Below are positions 1 to 7,753 of a DNA stretch of 64,000 nt, piece after piece. A program made the translations under genes and the position numbers. The notes under the pieces were generated by a model. It did no database searches. It was not told where the DNA came from and saw nothing but the letters and a program-made list of their open reading frames with translations. Source of the stretch: UBA2991 sp965207815 (lineage in GTDB: Bacteria > Chloroflexota > Dehalococcoidia > Tepidiformales > Tepidiformaceae); assembly GCA_965207815.1 (NCBI GenBank), contig OZ242314.1, forward strand, positions 1,364,001 through 1,428,000, read 5' to 3'. Position 1 is the stretch's first letter; each line of letters starts with the position of its first letter.

Positions 1-10
1 CTCGCCGCCT

Positions 11-919
11 TCACGAGACCACCTCCCCGTCGCCCTCGTCGGTCAGCCGCAGGAACACGTCCTCGAGGGAAAGGCGGCTGACCGTCAGGTCCTCCAGATC
101 GACGCTCTCGGCCAGCGCCCAGCTCGTCAGGGCGTGGAGGTCGCGCGTCGGGTCGGCGGTCCGCACCTCGGTGAGCCCCTCCCCCGCGTCGCTCGGGGCC
201 AGCTCCTCGGGCAGCGCCGTCCCTGGTGTGCGGAAGCGGATGACCGCGTCCGCGTCGGCCGCGACCAGCCCCGCGGGCGTGTCCTCGGCCACGATCTCGC
301 CCCGCACCATGATCGCGACGCGGTCGGCGAGCGCCTGCGCCTCGTCGAGATAGTGGGTCGTCAGCAGCACCGTCTTCCCGAGCTCGCGCAGGCTCCGGAT
401 CATCGCCCACGCCCCGCGTCGTGCCGTCGGGTCGAACCCCGTCGTCGGCTCGTCCAGGAACAGCAGCTCCGGGTCGCCCGCCAGCCCCACCGCCACGTCC
501 AACCGCCGCTGCTGCCCCCCCGAGAGGCGCCGCACGCGCTGGTCGCGCTGCTCCTCCAGCCCCACCACCTCCAGCACCTCGTCGAGCGGCAGGGGTCGCG
601 GGTAGAACCCTCGGAACATGTCGACCGTCTCCGAGACGGTCAGGTACGGCTCGAGGCCGGTGTGCTGGAGCACGATGCCCGTGCGCTCCTTGAGCGCGAC
701 CTCGTTCCGGCCGGGGTCGAACCCGAGCACGCTCACCTCGCCCGCGCTGCGCGCTCGGTGCCCCTCGAGTATCTCGACCGTCGTTGTCTTTCCCGCCCCG
801 TTCGGTCCGAGCAGCGCGAACACCTCGCCCCGCTCGATGCGCAGGTCGATGCCCCGTACGGCCTCGATCTCGCCGTACCGCTTGCGCAGCCCCCGCACCT
901 CGATGACGGCTTCGCCCAT
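11..919 (-). CDS. ABC transporter ATP-binding protein (DrrA/ABC-2 type)
   Basis: This is a 302-aa ATPase subunit of an ABC-2 type exporter; it would power export of a drug, lipid or polysaccharide through a separate permease. The sequence shows a complete nucleotide-binding domain: Walker A GPNGAGKTT at about residues 38-46, Q-loop near Q85, signature LSGGQQ at 132-137, Walker B LLFLDEP ending at D156-E157, and the switch His in TTH at 189. The C-terminal ~90 residues after the ATPase core match the extension typical of DrrA-like proteins. The gene ends 10 bases from the window edge, so a partner permease is expected just outside on the same strand. It is divergent from the symporter at 1019, with a 99-base shared upstream region. 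The substrate cannot be inferred. Confidence 0.93.
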   Translation of the reverse strand: MGEAVIEVRGLRKRYGEIEAVRGIDLRIERGEVFALLGPNGAGKTTTVEILEGHRARSAGEVSVLGFDPGRNEVALKERTGIVLQHTGLEPYLTVSETVDMFRGFYPRPLPLDEVLEVVGLEEQRDQRVRRLSGGQQRRLDVAVGLAGDPELLFLDEPTTGFDPTARRGAWAMIRSLRELGKTVLLTTHYLDEAQALADRVAIMVRGEIVAEDTPAGLVAADADAVIRFRTPGTALPEELAPSDAGEGLTEVRTADPTRDLHALTSWALAESVDLEDLTVSRLSLEDVFLRLTDEGDGEVVS

Positions 920-1018
920 GCCGCGATCCTAGGGGAGAGCCGACCAAGGGGCTGCTCTCCGGGGGAGCAGATGTCACGGCAGCCGTCCGTGCCACGACCT
1001 CCGTAGACTGAGTCCCCT

Positions 1019-2506
1019 GTGGCTACTGCCTGGGTCATAGCGGTCTTCTCCGTCTATTTCGCACTGCTTATCGCGATCGCGGTCGTCGGCGCCCGGCGCA
1101 TGAGAAACATGTCCGAGTACGTGCTCGGCGGCAGGCGGCTGAGCAGCTTTACCGCCGCTCTCAGCGCTGGCTCCTCCACGACTAGCGCCTGGACCATGCT
1201 CGCCCTGCCAGCGCTGGCCTACGTGAGCGGCCTGGTGGAGATGTGGATTCCGATGGCGGCGGCGGTTGGCCTCTGGCTCAGCTGGACCTTCGTTGCCAGG
1301 CGGCTCCGCCGCTACACCATCGCCGCCAACGACGTCCTCACCATCCCCGAGTTCTTTGAGGTGCGTTTCGGCGACACCACCGGAATCCTGCGGGGGATGA
1401 CGGCCGCCATCACCATCCTCTTCGTCGTCTTCTACGTAAGCTCGGGGCTGGTGGGCGGCTCCAAGCTGCTCGACACGATGTTCGGCATCGAAACCAACAC
1501 CGGCATCCTGTTGACCTTCGGGGCAGTGGCCTCGTACACCCTGATCGGTGGCTTCCTCGCCGTCTCGCGCACGGATGTCTTCCAGGCGCTCCTCATGATC
1601 ATCAGCCTCACCATCATCGCCGCCGTGCTCATCAATTCGACAGGCAGCCCGTTCGCGGACACAACCGGCGATGCCCATGGCTTCTTCAATCCTTTCACCA
1701 GCGCCACCGGTTCGACCATCGATGCTGTCTTCATCCTCTCCGCTCTCGGATGGGCGTTCGGAGCCTTTGGCACGCAGCGCATTTTGCAGCGCTTCATGGC
1801 CATTGAGCGTGAGGACCACATCCCCAGAAGCCGCAACCTGTCATTCGTGTGGCTGGTGCTCGTGTACTCCCTTGCGCTGGTCGTGGGCCTGGTCGCGCAC
1901 AGCGCCCTGGCGGAGCAAGCGATGCTGGGCGAGGTCACCGATCCCGAGCGCATCTACGTGGTTGTGTCCGAGGTCTTCTTCCATCCCGCCGTGACCGGCC
2001 TCCTCCTGACAGCCGTGATCGCGGCCGTCATGAGCACCGCCGACTCCCAGCTCCTCCTCGCCTCCGCGGTAGCGACCGACGACATGCCGGTTCTCAAGCG
2101 CGTCGCCTATGCCATCTCCGAGAACCGCCGCGTCTGGCTGGGCCGTGTGCTCCTCGTCATCATCGGCGGTGTCGGCGTGCTGGTCTCGGTCTACTTCCCC
2201 GGCTCGATTAACGAGCTGGTCGCGTACGCCTGGGGCGGGATGGGGGCGGCCTTCGGGCCGGTCACGATCCTGGCCCTGTTCTGGAGACGCTTCAATTTCC
2301 CGGGGGCGCTCGCCTCCATCGTCGTCGGGACGGTCGTCGCCTCCATCTGGGCCTTTAGCGACGGCGGACCGTCCGGCATGTGGGACATGCAGCCCGCCAC
2401 ACCCGGGTTCATCCTTGCCTCGGTCGTGGCGGTCGTGGTTACGCTTGCCACGCCGCCCCCGTCCCGAGAGATCGTCGACCTCTTCGACAGGGTCAACTCC
2501 CGCTAG
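1019..2506 (+). CDS. Sodium:solute symporter (SSS/PutP family)
   Basis: This 495-aa integral membrane protein belongs to the sodium:solute symporter family, which couples Na+ entry to uptake of amino acids, sugars, vitamins or carboxylates. It opens with an N-terminal transmembrane helix, followed by the helix-1/2 region containing GSSTTSAWTMLALPALAY, a family-typical Ser/Thr-rich stretch near the sodium and substrate sites. About 13 hydrophobic segments follow, and the length is normal for the family. The conserved stretch VMSTADSQLLLASAV (near residue 340) is the helix-8 Na+-site region of PutP-like members. The start is a GTG with no strong ribosome-binding site. The gene stands alone, divergent from the ABC ATPase and convergent with vapC. 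The substrate is unknown; proline-type is only the nearest general match. Confidence 0.9.
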   Translation: MATAWVIAVFSVYFALLIAIAVVGARRMRNMSEYVLGGRRLSSFTAALSAGSSTTSAWTMLALPALAYVSGLVEMWIPMAAAVGLWLSWTFVARRLRRYTIAANDVLTIPEFFEVRFGDTTGILRGMTAAITILFVVFYVSSGLVGGSKLLDTMFGIETNTGILLTFGAVASYTLIGGFLAVSRTDVFQALLMIISLTIIAAVLINSTGSPFADTTGDAHGFFNPFTSATGSTIDAVFILSALGWAFGAFGTQRILQRFMAIEREDHIPRSRNLSFVWLVLVYSLALVVGLVAHSALAEQAMLGEVTDPERIYVVVSEVFFHPAVTGLLLTAVIAAVMSTADSQLLLASAVATDDMPVLKRVAYAISENRRVWLGRVLLVIIGGVGVLVSVYFPGSINELVAYAWGGMGAAFGPVTILALFWRRFNFPGALASIVVGTVVASIWAFSDGGPSGMWDMQPATPGFILASVVAVVVTLATPPPSREIVDLFDRVNSR

Positions 2507-2538
2507 AGGTATCGCCGACTGGTGGCGTGGCGGTGCCG

Positions 2539-2934
2539 TCAAGCCATCTTGAGGTCAGGAAAGTAGGAAGCGAAGAAGCGGCGATCTCGCGTCAGGAACG
2601 TGTCGGCTGAGGCGATGGCGTGGGCTCCGATCAAGAAATCGGGGAGGATGCGCTCCCTGGTGCCCCCACTCCTTCGGTAGCGTGTCCAGCGAAGCCCCGC
2701 CTCGTACGCAATGCCCGTGTCGATGGGCGACACTACCGCATTGATTTCCTGAAGGGCGCCATCCAGCGCAGTTCGGTCACCGAACCGCGGGACGAGTTCC
2801 GCGTACACGATGTCGCAGATGACGATTGCGCCTGCGTCGTAGGCTGCTACGAGCTTGTCCCGCGACTCTGCGTGGAACGGGGACTCGTCCAAGAAGAGAT
2901 CGAGCAGGACGTTGGTGTCGACTGCTGTGATCAC
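2539..2934 (-). CDS. vapC: VapC-type PIN-domain toxin ribonuclease
   Basis: This is a 131-aa PIN-domain protein, the toxin half of a type II toxin-antitoxin pair; VapC toxins are Mg2+-dependent ribonucleases. The four acidic residues of the PIN active site are visible: D6 in AVDTNVL, E46 in VYAELVP, D99 in RILPDFLIGAHA and D117 in TRDRRFF. The length is typical. The start codon overlaps the end of the upstream antitoxin by 4 bases, indicating translational coupling. The stop lies 32 bases from the convergent symporter stop. The RNA target cannot be predicted. The assignment rests on the PIN motifs plus the paired antitoxin and is strong. Confidence 0.93.
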   Translation of the reverse strand: MITAVDTNVLLDLFLDESPFHAESRDKLVAAYDAGAIVICDIVYAELVPRFGDRTALDGALQEINAVVSPIDTGIAYEAGLRWTRYRRSGGTRERILPDFLIGAHAIASADTFLTRDRRFFASYFPDLKMA

Positions 2935-3164
2935 GCGCCGCGAATCTCCTCGATGTACTCATCTACATCGGAGGGAATCCCCGGCTGTTCCACTCCATTG
3001 AGGATGCCGCTCACTTTATCGACGGGATGCTCGCCTGCCGCTTGCTTGCGGATGAGAAGACCGTCATTGGTGGGCGTAATGTCGACTTCCACGTTGTGAT
3101 TCATTCCGTAGCGGTCCCGGAGGCGCTTGGGAATGGTGATTTGACCACGCTCGGAGATTCGCAT
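2931..3164 (-). CDS. vapB: VapB-type antitoxin (AbrB/MazE swapped-hairpin)
   Basis: This 77-aa protein is the antitoxin partner of the downstream VapC. The first ~42 residues form an AbrB/SpoVT-type swapped-hairpin DNA-binding domain (RISERGQITIPKRLRDRYG, then a beta-rich stretch ending near LLIRKQ). The C-terminal ~30 residues, acidic and ending in DVDEYIEEIRGA, would be the toxin-neutralising tail. It precedes vapC with a 4-base overlap, the standard antitoxin-first order. An inverted repeat immediately upstream (3174-3204) is a good candidate for the autoregulatory operator. Length and architecture are normal. Confidence 0.92.
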   Translation of the reverse strand: MRISERGQITIPKRLRDRYGMNHNVEVDITPTNDGLLIRKQAAGEHPVDKVSGILNGVEQPGIPSDVDEYIEEIRGA

Positions 3165-3173
3165 GTAAAACCC

Positions 3174-3204
3174 GGTATGAATTTCGGACTTTTCTTAGCA
3201 TACC
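3174..3204. promoter_or_regulatory. Candidate vapBC operator (GGTATG/CATACC inverted repeat)
   Basis: A perfect 6-bp inverted repeat, GGTATG at 3174-3179 and CATACC at 3199-3204, lies 10-40 bases upstream of the vapB start codon. On the vapB coding strand the outer arm includes TATGCT, which could serve as a -10 element, so VapB/VapC binding would cover the promoter. AbrB-type antitoxins usually bind palindromes in this position. The central spacer is long (19 bases), so the arms could also be two separate half-sites. Confidence 0.45.
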
Positions 3205-3249
3205 ACTCTCGCGAACCCGTCCTTGAACGCACCGCCCATCGAGTCCGGC

Positions 3250-4911
3250 CTACAACGCCAGCAGCCGCGCCGCTATCTCTCGCGCCTCGTCGAGATTTTC
3301 CGCGAAGCGATCCTCGGGAACCGCGTCCAGCACGTTGAGCGACTCCATCGCCCTGCGGGACGACCCACGCAGCCCCATCACGATCACTTCCGTGTCCTGT
3401 GCGATCGCCGTGTCCACCAGCTGTTCGACCACCAGCGCGGCGCTGTCGTCCACGTAGACCGTCTCGGAGAAGTCGAGAATGACCACCTCGTGGTCGCGGA
3501 CGTCCATGCTGATCGTGCTGATCAGCTTGCTCGAGGATGCCACCGTAAAGCTCCCGCGCAGCGCGACGAGCCCCACCCGCGCGGAGAACGCGTCGATATC
3601 GCTCGGGCTTTCCTCGCCGGTAAAGAAGCTGCGGTCCAGCAGCGGCACCGACACCACGCTGTCGAGCTGTAGCCGCTCGAACTGGCGGGCGCTGGCCATA
3701 CCGGCCGCGATCAGGCCGATCGCCACTGCCGAGACGAGGTCGAGGAAGACCGTCATGGCCAGTGTGATCAGCATCACCAGCAGGTGCTCCCGCTGGACTC
3801 GTAACAATCGCGTGAGGAAGCGCCAGTCGATGATGTCCCAGCCGACCTTCATCAGGATGCCTGCGAGCACGGCCTGGGGAATCTCCTCCGCGAGCGGCCC
3901 GAGGCCCAGCACCAGTGCTAACAGGATCACCGCTCGTAGCACTCCCGAGACCGGTGTGCTGCCGCCGGCTCGCAGGTTCACGACCGTGCCGGGGGTAGCG
4001 CCGGCGCCCGCCAGCCCTCCGGAGAGCGCCGCCGCCACGTTGCCGATGCCCTGCCCCATCAGCTCCTTGTTCGGGTTGTGCTGCGTCCGCGTCATCGAGT
4101 CGGCGATGAGCGAAGTCAGCAGGCTGTCGATCGCTCCCAGCAGCGCGAGGGTGATGGCTGGCTGCACCATGCTTGCCAGGAAGCCCGCGTCGAGCGCAGG
4201 CAGGCCGAAGTCGGGCAGCCCCCTGGGCACGGCACCGATGTCGCCGATCACGGGCGTGTTCGAGAGCCAGAGCACGCCAATGACGGTTCCCACGACGAGC
4301 GCCGCCAGCGTCGGCGGCAGGAATTTCCGGAGCTGCCGCGGCCAGAGGATGCCCACCAGCAGGGTCACCGCGGCGATCCCGAACGCCTCGAAGTTGACGT
4401 CCCCGAGCACGTCCGGCCAGGACCGGATGGCCTTCAGTGGCCCGCCCGTGGGCACGGCCCACCCCAGGAACGGCAGCGTCTGGATGATGATGATGATGAT
4501 CCCGATGCCGGACATGAACCCGGACGTCACCGAGTAGGGCGTGTACGAGATGAACCGCCCGATGCGCAGGACGCCCAGGAGAATCTGGATCACCCCCGCC
4601 ATCATCGCGATCGCGAGGGCCTTCGAGAGATCGCCGTCGGCGTGCACCGTGAAGATGACCGCCATGGCCACCGACGTCGGCGCCGTGGGACCCGAGATCT
4701 GCGACCTCGTGCCGCCGAACACCGCCGCGAAGAAGCCCACGGCGATCGCCCCGTACAGCCCTGCCGCCGCCCCCAGCCCCGAGGCCACGCCGAAGGCGAG
4801 CGCGATCGGCAGGCCGACCACCGCCGAGGTCAGGCCCCCGAAGATGTCGCCGCGAAACGTGTCGAGGCTGTAGCTCACTCTTGGCATGCTCAGGGGAGCG
4901 CGATACGTCAT
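3250..4911 (-). CDS. SulP family anion transporter with STAS domain
   Basis: This 553-aa membrane protein is a SulP/SLC26-type transporter. The N-terminal ~400 residues form the transporter core: the early stretch VGLPIALAFGVASGLGAAAGLYGA and the following ISGPTAPTSVAMAV match the conserved SulP N-terminal region. The last ~120 residues form a cytoplasmic STAS domain (VVILDFSETVYVDDSAALVVEQLV). The family carries sulfate, bicarbonate or other anions. It is third in a leftward gene set after an NCS2-type permease and a beta-carbonic anhydrase, 75 bases downstream of the latter. SulP plus carbonic anhydrase is a recurrent pairing for bicarbonate uptake, so bicarbonate is the favoured substrate here by inference. 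A run of six ATC codons near 4478-4495 gives six Ile in a membrane helix. Confidence 0.93.
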   Translation of the reverse strand: MTYRAPLSMPRVSYSLDTFRGDIFGGLTSAVVGLPIALAFGVASGLGAAAGLYGAIAVGFFAAVFGGTRSQISGPTAPTSVAMAVIFTVHADGDLSKALAIAMMAGVIQILLGVLRIGRFISYTPYSVTSGFMSGIGIIIIIIQTLPFLGWAVPTGGPLKAIRSWPDVLGDVNFEAFGIAAVTLLVGILWPRQLRKFLPPTLAALVVGTVIGVLWLSNTPVIGDIGAVPRGLPDFGLPALDAGFLASMVQPAITLALLGAIDSLLTSLIADSMTRTQHNPNKELMGQGIGNVAAALSGGLAGAGATPGTVVNLRAGGSTPVSGVLRAVILLALVLGLGPLAEEIPQAVLAGILMKVGWDIIDWRFLTRLLRVQREHLLVMLITLAMTVFLDLVSAVAIGLIAAGMASARQFERLQLDSVVSVPLLDRSFFTGEESPSDIDAFSARVGLVALRGSFTVASSSKLISTISMDVRDHEVVILDFSETVYVDDSAALVVEQLVDTAIAQDTEVIVMGLRGSSRRAMESLNVLDAVPEDRFAENLDEAREIAARLLAL

Positions 4912-4986
4912 GTCAGAAGGCCGGAAGCATACGAGAGTGCCGGCCCCTTGTGGTGGGCCCGGTCAACCGCCCCGGGAGGTCTCGGC

Positions 4987-5478
4987 TCAGGTGACCTCGT
5001 TCAGGCTCCCCGTCGCGCAGTCATAGACGAAACCGCGCACGTCGTCCTTGTTGGGGATGAAGGGGCTCGCCTTGATGCGCGCGATCGACTGCCGGATGTC
5101 GCCGTCGAGATCCGGAAACGCCTCCATCGCGAACGACGGCCGGATGCCCGTGTCCGCCGCAATCGCGTCCTTCACGTCGTCGTCGCGGAACGTCAGCATG
5201 CCGCAGTCCGTGTGGTGGATGAGCATGACCGAGGTCGTCCCCAGCAGCCGCTGCGAGATCGTGAGCGAGCGGATCGCATCGTCCGTCACCACGCCGCCCG
5301 CGTTGCGGATGACGTGCGCATCGCCCACGCCCATGCCCAGCAGGGCATGCGTGTCGAGCCGCGCGTCCATGCACGCCACCACCGCCAGCCCCAGTGCCGG
5401 CGGCAGAGGTGCGTCACCCTTGTCGAAGCTCGCGGCGTAGCTCGCGTTGTTCTCCAGAAGATCGTCGATCGCAGCCAT
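4987..5478 (-). CDS. Beta-class carbonic anhydrase
   Basis: This 163-aa soluble enzyme interconverts CO2 and bicarbonate. Beta-class zinc ligands are visible: C36 in CMDARLD (with the Asp38-Arg40 dyad) and H89 and C92 in HHTDCGM. The size fits the small beta-CA subfamily of Actinobacteria and Chloroflexota. The start is well defined: AAAGGAGG lies 6 bases upstream of the ATG on the coding strand. The gene sits 31 bases after the NCS2-type permease and 75 bases before the SulP transporter on the same strand, so the three are likely cotranscribed. The enzyme would equilibrate bicarbonate brought in by SulP. Confidence in the enzyme class is high. Confidence 0.94.
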   Translation of the reverse strand: MAAIDDLLENNASYAASFDKGDAPLPPALGLAVVACMDARLDTHALLGMGVGDAHVIRNAGGVVTDDAIRSLTISQRLLGTTSVMLIHHTDCGMLTFRDDDVKDAIAADTGIRPSFAMEAFPDLDGDIRQSIARIKASPFIPNKDDVRGFVYDCATGSLNEVT

Positions 5479-5509
5479 TGGAAGCCTCCTTTAATTCGGG
5501 TGCTTGCCG

Positions 5510-7291
5510 TCAGCCCGCCTCGGGCGGGACGACGCGGACCGTGATGATATCCGTATCGTGGTACTGCTGGTGCGTAACCGACTCGGCGTAGCTCCGCAGC
5601 AGCACCAGCGAAAGCTCCTCTTCGACCGCCGTCAGCGAGTCGTGCTCCTGGATCTGCCGGATCTGGTCCTCCAGGTTGGCTCCCGCGCCCCCTCCGATGA
5701 ACTCGAGGTCGGCCGTCGTGCCTTCGCTCGAGGCGAGCACGACCAGCTGGCGTTCATCCTCCGGTTTCTCCTCCTCGTCGCCCCCCAGGCTCAGGTCGAG
5801 CGGCGCGAGCGTCAGGAGGGTCTCCTCCGCGACCGCGGTCAGCCGCTCCTGCATCGCCGAGTCCCAGTTCCGGCGTCTCGCGAATCTCGTGATGAACTCG
5901 TTAAGCTCCGGCAGCGCGTCGACGTTCAGCTGCGACCGGAACCGCATGCGCCGCGGGTTGGTCAGCTCGAGGTACAGGATCATGACGATCGCCGCGAGGC
6001 CGCCCGTGGTGATGCCGCTCTTCAGCAGCGCGTTCCCCACCGCCCCGATGTCCGGCAGGTGGAACAGCTCGAACTGGAACGAGGCGGCGATCCAGAAGCA
6101 CACCCCCGCGACCGCGATCTTCTCCTGGCTCTGCTCGTTCTGGATGACCGTCCGCGCGCCCTCCACGAAGAGCGCGCCCGTCACCATGATCAGGTACCCC
6201 GTCATCACCGGCCCCGGGATGCTGCTCAGCACCGCTGATACCTTCGGCAGGAACGCGACGATGATGAGGATGGCGCCGATGAAGTACCCCACCCGCCGCG
6301 CCGCCACCCCCGTGATCTGCGTGAACGACACCATCGCCGGGTTGATGGCGTTCGGCACCGTTCCCGCCAGCCCCGCGAGCAAGTTGCTCGCGCCGGCCCC
6401 CGCTACTGCCCCCTGCACCCCCCGGAAGCTGACCGCGCGGTTGTCGCGCCACGCCACCCGCTGCATCGCGATGGCCGCGCCGTTCGCCTGGATCGCGATG
6501 ATCACGCCCAGGAAGAGGAATGCCGGCACCAGCGTCCAGAAGTCCACGCTGAAGTCCAGCCTGAGCCCCGGTGACTCGCTCGGGACGCCCACCCAGTTCG
6601 CCGCCGTGATCCGGCCCGTATCGAAGATGCCCAGCGCGCCGGCCACGATGCAGCCGACCACGATTCCCGCGAGCGGTCCCCAGAAGCGCAGGAACGCCGA
6701 GCCCCGCAGCATCAGCGCCGCCGCCACGACCATCGTCGCGAGCGCCGTCAGCGAGGCCTCCTCGGGATCGGCGCTGGTGGCTTCGTCCAGCAGGTCGAAC
6801 ACGACGGAGGCCAGCGTGATCGACAGGATCATCATCACCGTGCCGCCCACCGTCGGCGTTACGAAACGGCGCAGGATGAAGAGCCAGCGCGAGACCAGGA
6901 GCTGCACGATCGCCGAGAGGACCACCAGCGTCGTGAGCGTGGCCGGGCCCCCGTCGACGAGTGCGGTGATGCAGAAGGGGATGGCGAAGGCGGCCGTGAA
7001 CATTGGCAGCACCGCCCCCGCCCCGACGAACCCGAGCTTCCGCACCTGGATGATCGTCGAGAGCCCCACCACCACCAGCGACGCGAACACCATCCACGTC
7101 ACGTACGAGCCGCCCCGGTCCGCCGCGTTTGCGACGATCACGGGCGTCACGAGCAGCGTCGCCGAGGCGATCAGGCTGAACTGGAGGCCATACCCCAGCG
7201 AGCTCAGCAGCGGCGGCTTGTCGTCGGCCTCGTAGCGCGGGTGCTCGGGAGCTGAAGCGGCCATCGCGCGCCATTCTAGGCAAGCCGCCAA
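5510..7291 (-). CDS. NCS2-type (xanthine/uracil) permease with RsbW-like C-terminal domain
   Basis: This is a 593-aa protein. Residues ~25-445 are a polytopic transporter of the nucleobase:cation symporter-2 fold, including GLAGTVPNAINPAMVSF and ITGVAARRVGYFIG followed by LPKVSAVLSSIPGPVMTGY, which parallel the conserved core of the family. The remaining ~140 residues (from about 453) are soluble and resemble a degenerate anti-sigma-factor-type (RsbW-like) ATP-binding fold: a helix with AVAEETLLTL, a strand and loop DLEFIGGGAGANLEDQI, and a final ELSLVLLRSYAESVTHQQ helix-strand pair. The usual N-box Asn and second Gly box are absent, so ATP binding is doubtful. It is first in the set with carbonic anhydrase and SulP. 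The substrate is unproven; purine or pyrimidine is the family default. Confidence 0.85.
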   Translation of the reverse strand: MAACLEWRAMAASAPEHPRYEADDKPPLLSSLGYGLQFSLIASATLLVTPVIVANAADRGGSYVTWMVFASLVVVGLSTIIQVRKLGFVGAGAVLPMFTAAFAIPFCITALVDGGPATLTTLVVLSAIVQLLVSRWLFILRRFVTPTVGGTVMMILSITLASVVFDLLDEATSADPEEASLTALATMVVAAALMLRGSAFLRFWGPLAGIVVGCIVAGALGIFDTGRITAANWVGVPSESPGLRLDFSVDFWTLVPAFLFLGVIIAIQANGAAIAMQRVAWRDNRAVSFRGVQGAVAGAGASNLLAGLAGTVPNAINPAMVSFTQITGVAARRVGYFIGAILIIVAFLPKVSAVLSSIPGPVMTGYLIMVTGALFVEGARTVIQNEQSQEKIAVAGVCFWIAASFQFELFHLPDIGAVGNALLKSGITTGGLAAIVMILYLELTNPRRMRFRSQLNVDALPELNEFITRFARRRNWDSAMQERLTAVAEETLLTLAPLDLSLGGDEEEKPEDERQLVVLASSEGTTADLEFIGGGAGANLEDQIRQIQEHDSLTAVEEELSLVLLRSYAESVTHQQYHDTDIITVRVVPPEAG

Positions 7292-7491
7292 TGCCCCGTC
7301 GGACCGGGCGCCTCAGGCCCTCAGCTTCACTGCGCGCCGTGAGTGCCTCCACAGCCCTGCTGAACCCTGTCATAACCGTTGCTCGAACCCTTACGCATCA
7401 CCCGGGCGGGGCCTTCTAGTCTGTTTGGAGTGAGACCTCCGCCCAGCAGATCGAACCTGGACCGCACGAGGAGCTACCAGGAGGTAATGAG

Positions 7492-7611
7492 ATGCAGAGT
7501 GGAAGTAGGCTGCCGGCTCCGCCAAAGCTGACCACGATCGCGTTCGCACTGATGGTTGGCGCCATCGCGGGAGTTGTGATGGCTACCCTTTTGGTCTTCC
7601 TCTCTCCCTAG
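7492..7611 (+). CDS. Small single-pass membrane protein, 39 aa
   Basis: This is a 39-codon ORF that begins at an ATG preceded by AGGAGGT at 7479-7485 with 6-base spacing, a near-ideal ribosome-binding site. The protein has a polar, Pro-rich N-terminus (MQSGSRLPAPPKL), then one hydrophobic segment of about 23 residues (IAFALMVGAIAGVVMATLLVFLS) ending at the stop. It is not a recognised family. It lies 142 bases upstream of the sterol-reductase-like gene on the same strand and could be cotranscribed with it. The strong start signal and clean transmembrane helix are the support; expression is not shown. Confidence 0.6.
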   Translation: MQSGSRLPAPPKLTTIAFALMVGAIAGVVMATLLVFLSP

Positions 7612-7753
7612 CTTCGAGCGAGCCCCCGGAAGCCCGCGTCGCACAGCACGTGAGGCAGGCCGCCGCCACGGCAGCCCGCCCCGTCATCTCGCTTACTGCG
7701 AAGCGGTCCACGCTTCTTTACCCTGAGGGCCAACAGGCTGGGGGTAGTCCACG

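Noticed and set aside
4478..4496. GAT/ATC trinucleotide run as a possible regulatory microsatellite
   Set aside because: It is in frame inside the SulP gene, encoding six Ile in a transmembrane helix; length change would not shift the frame.
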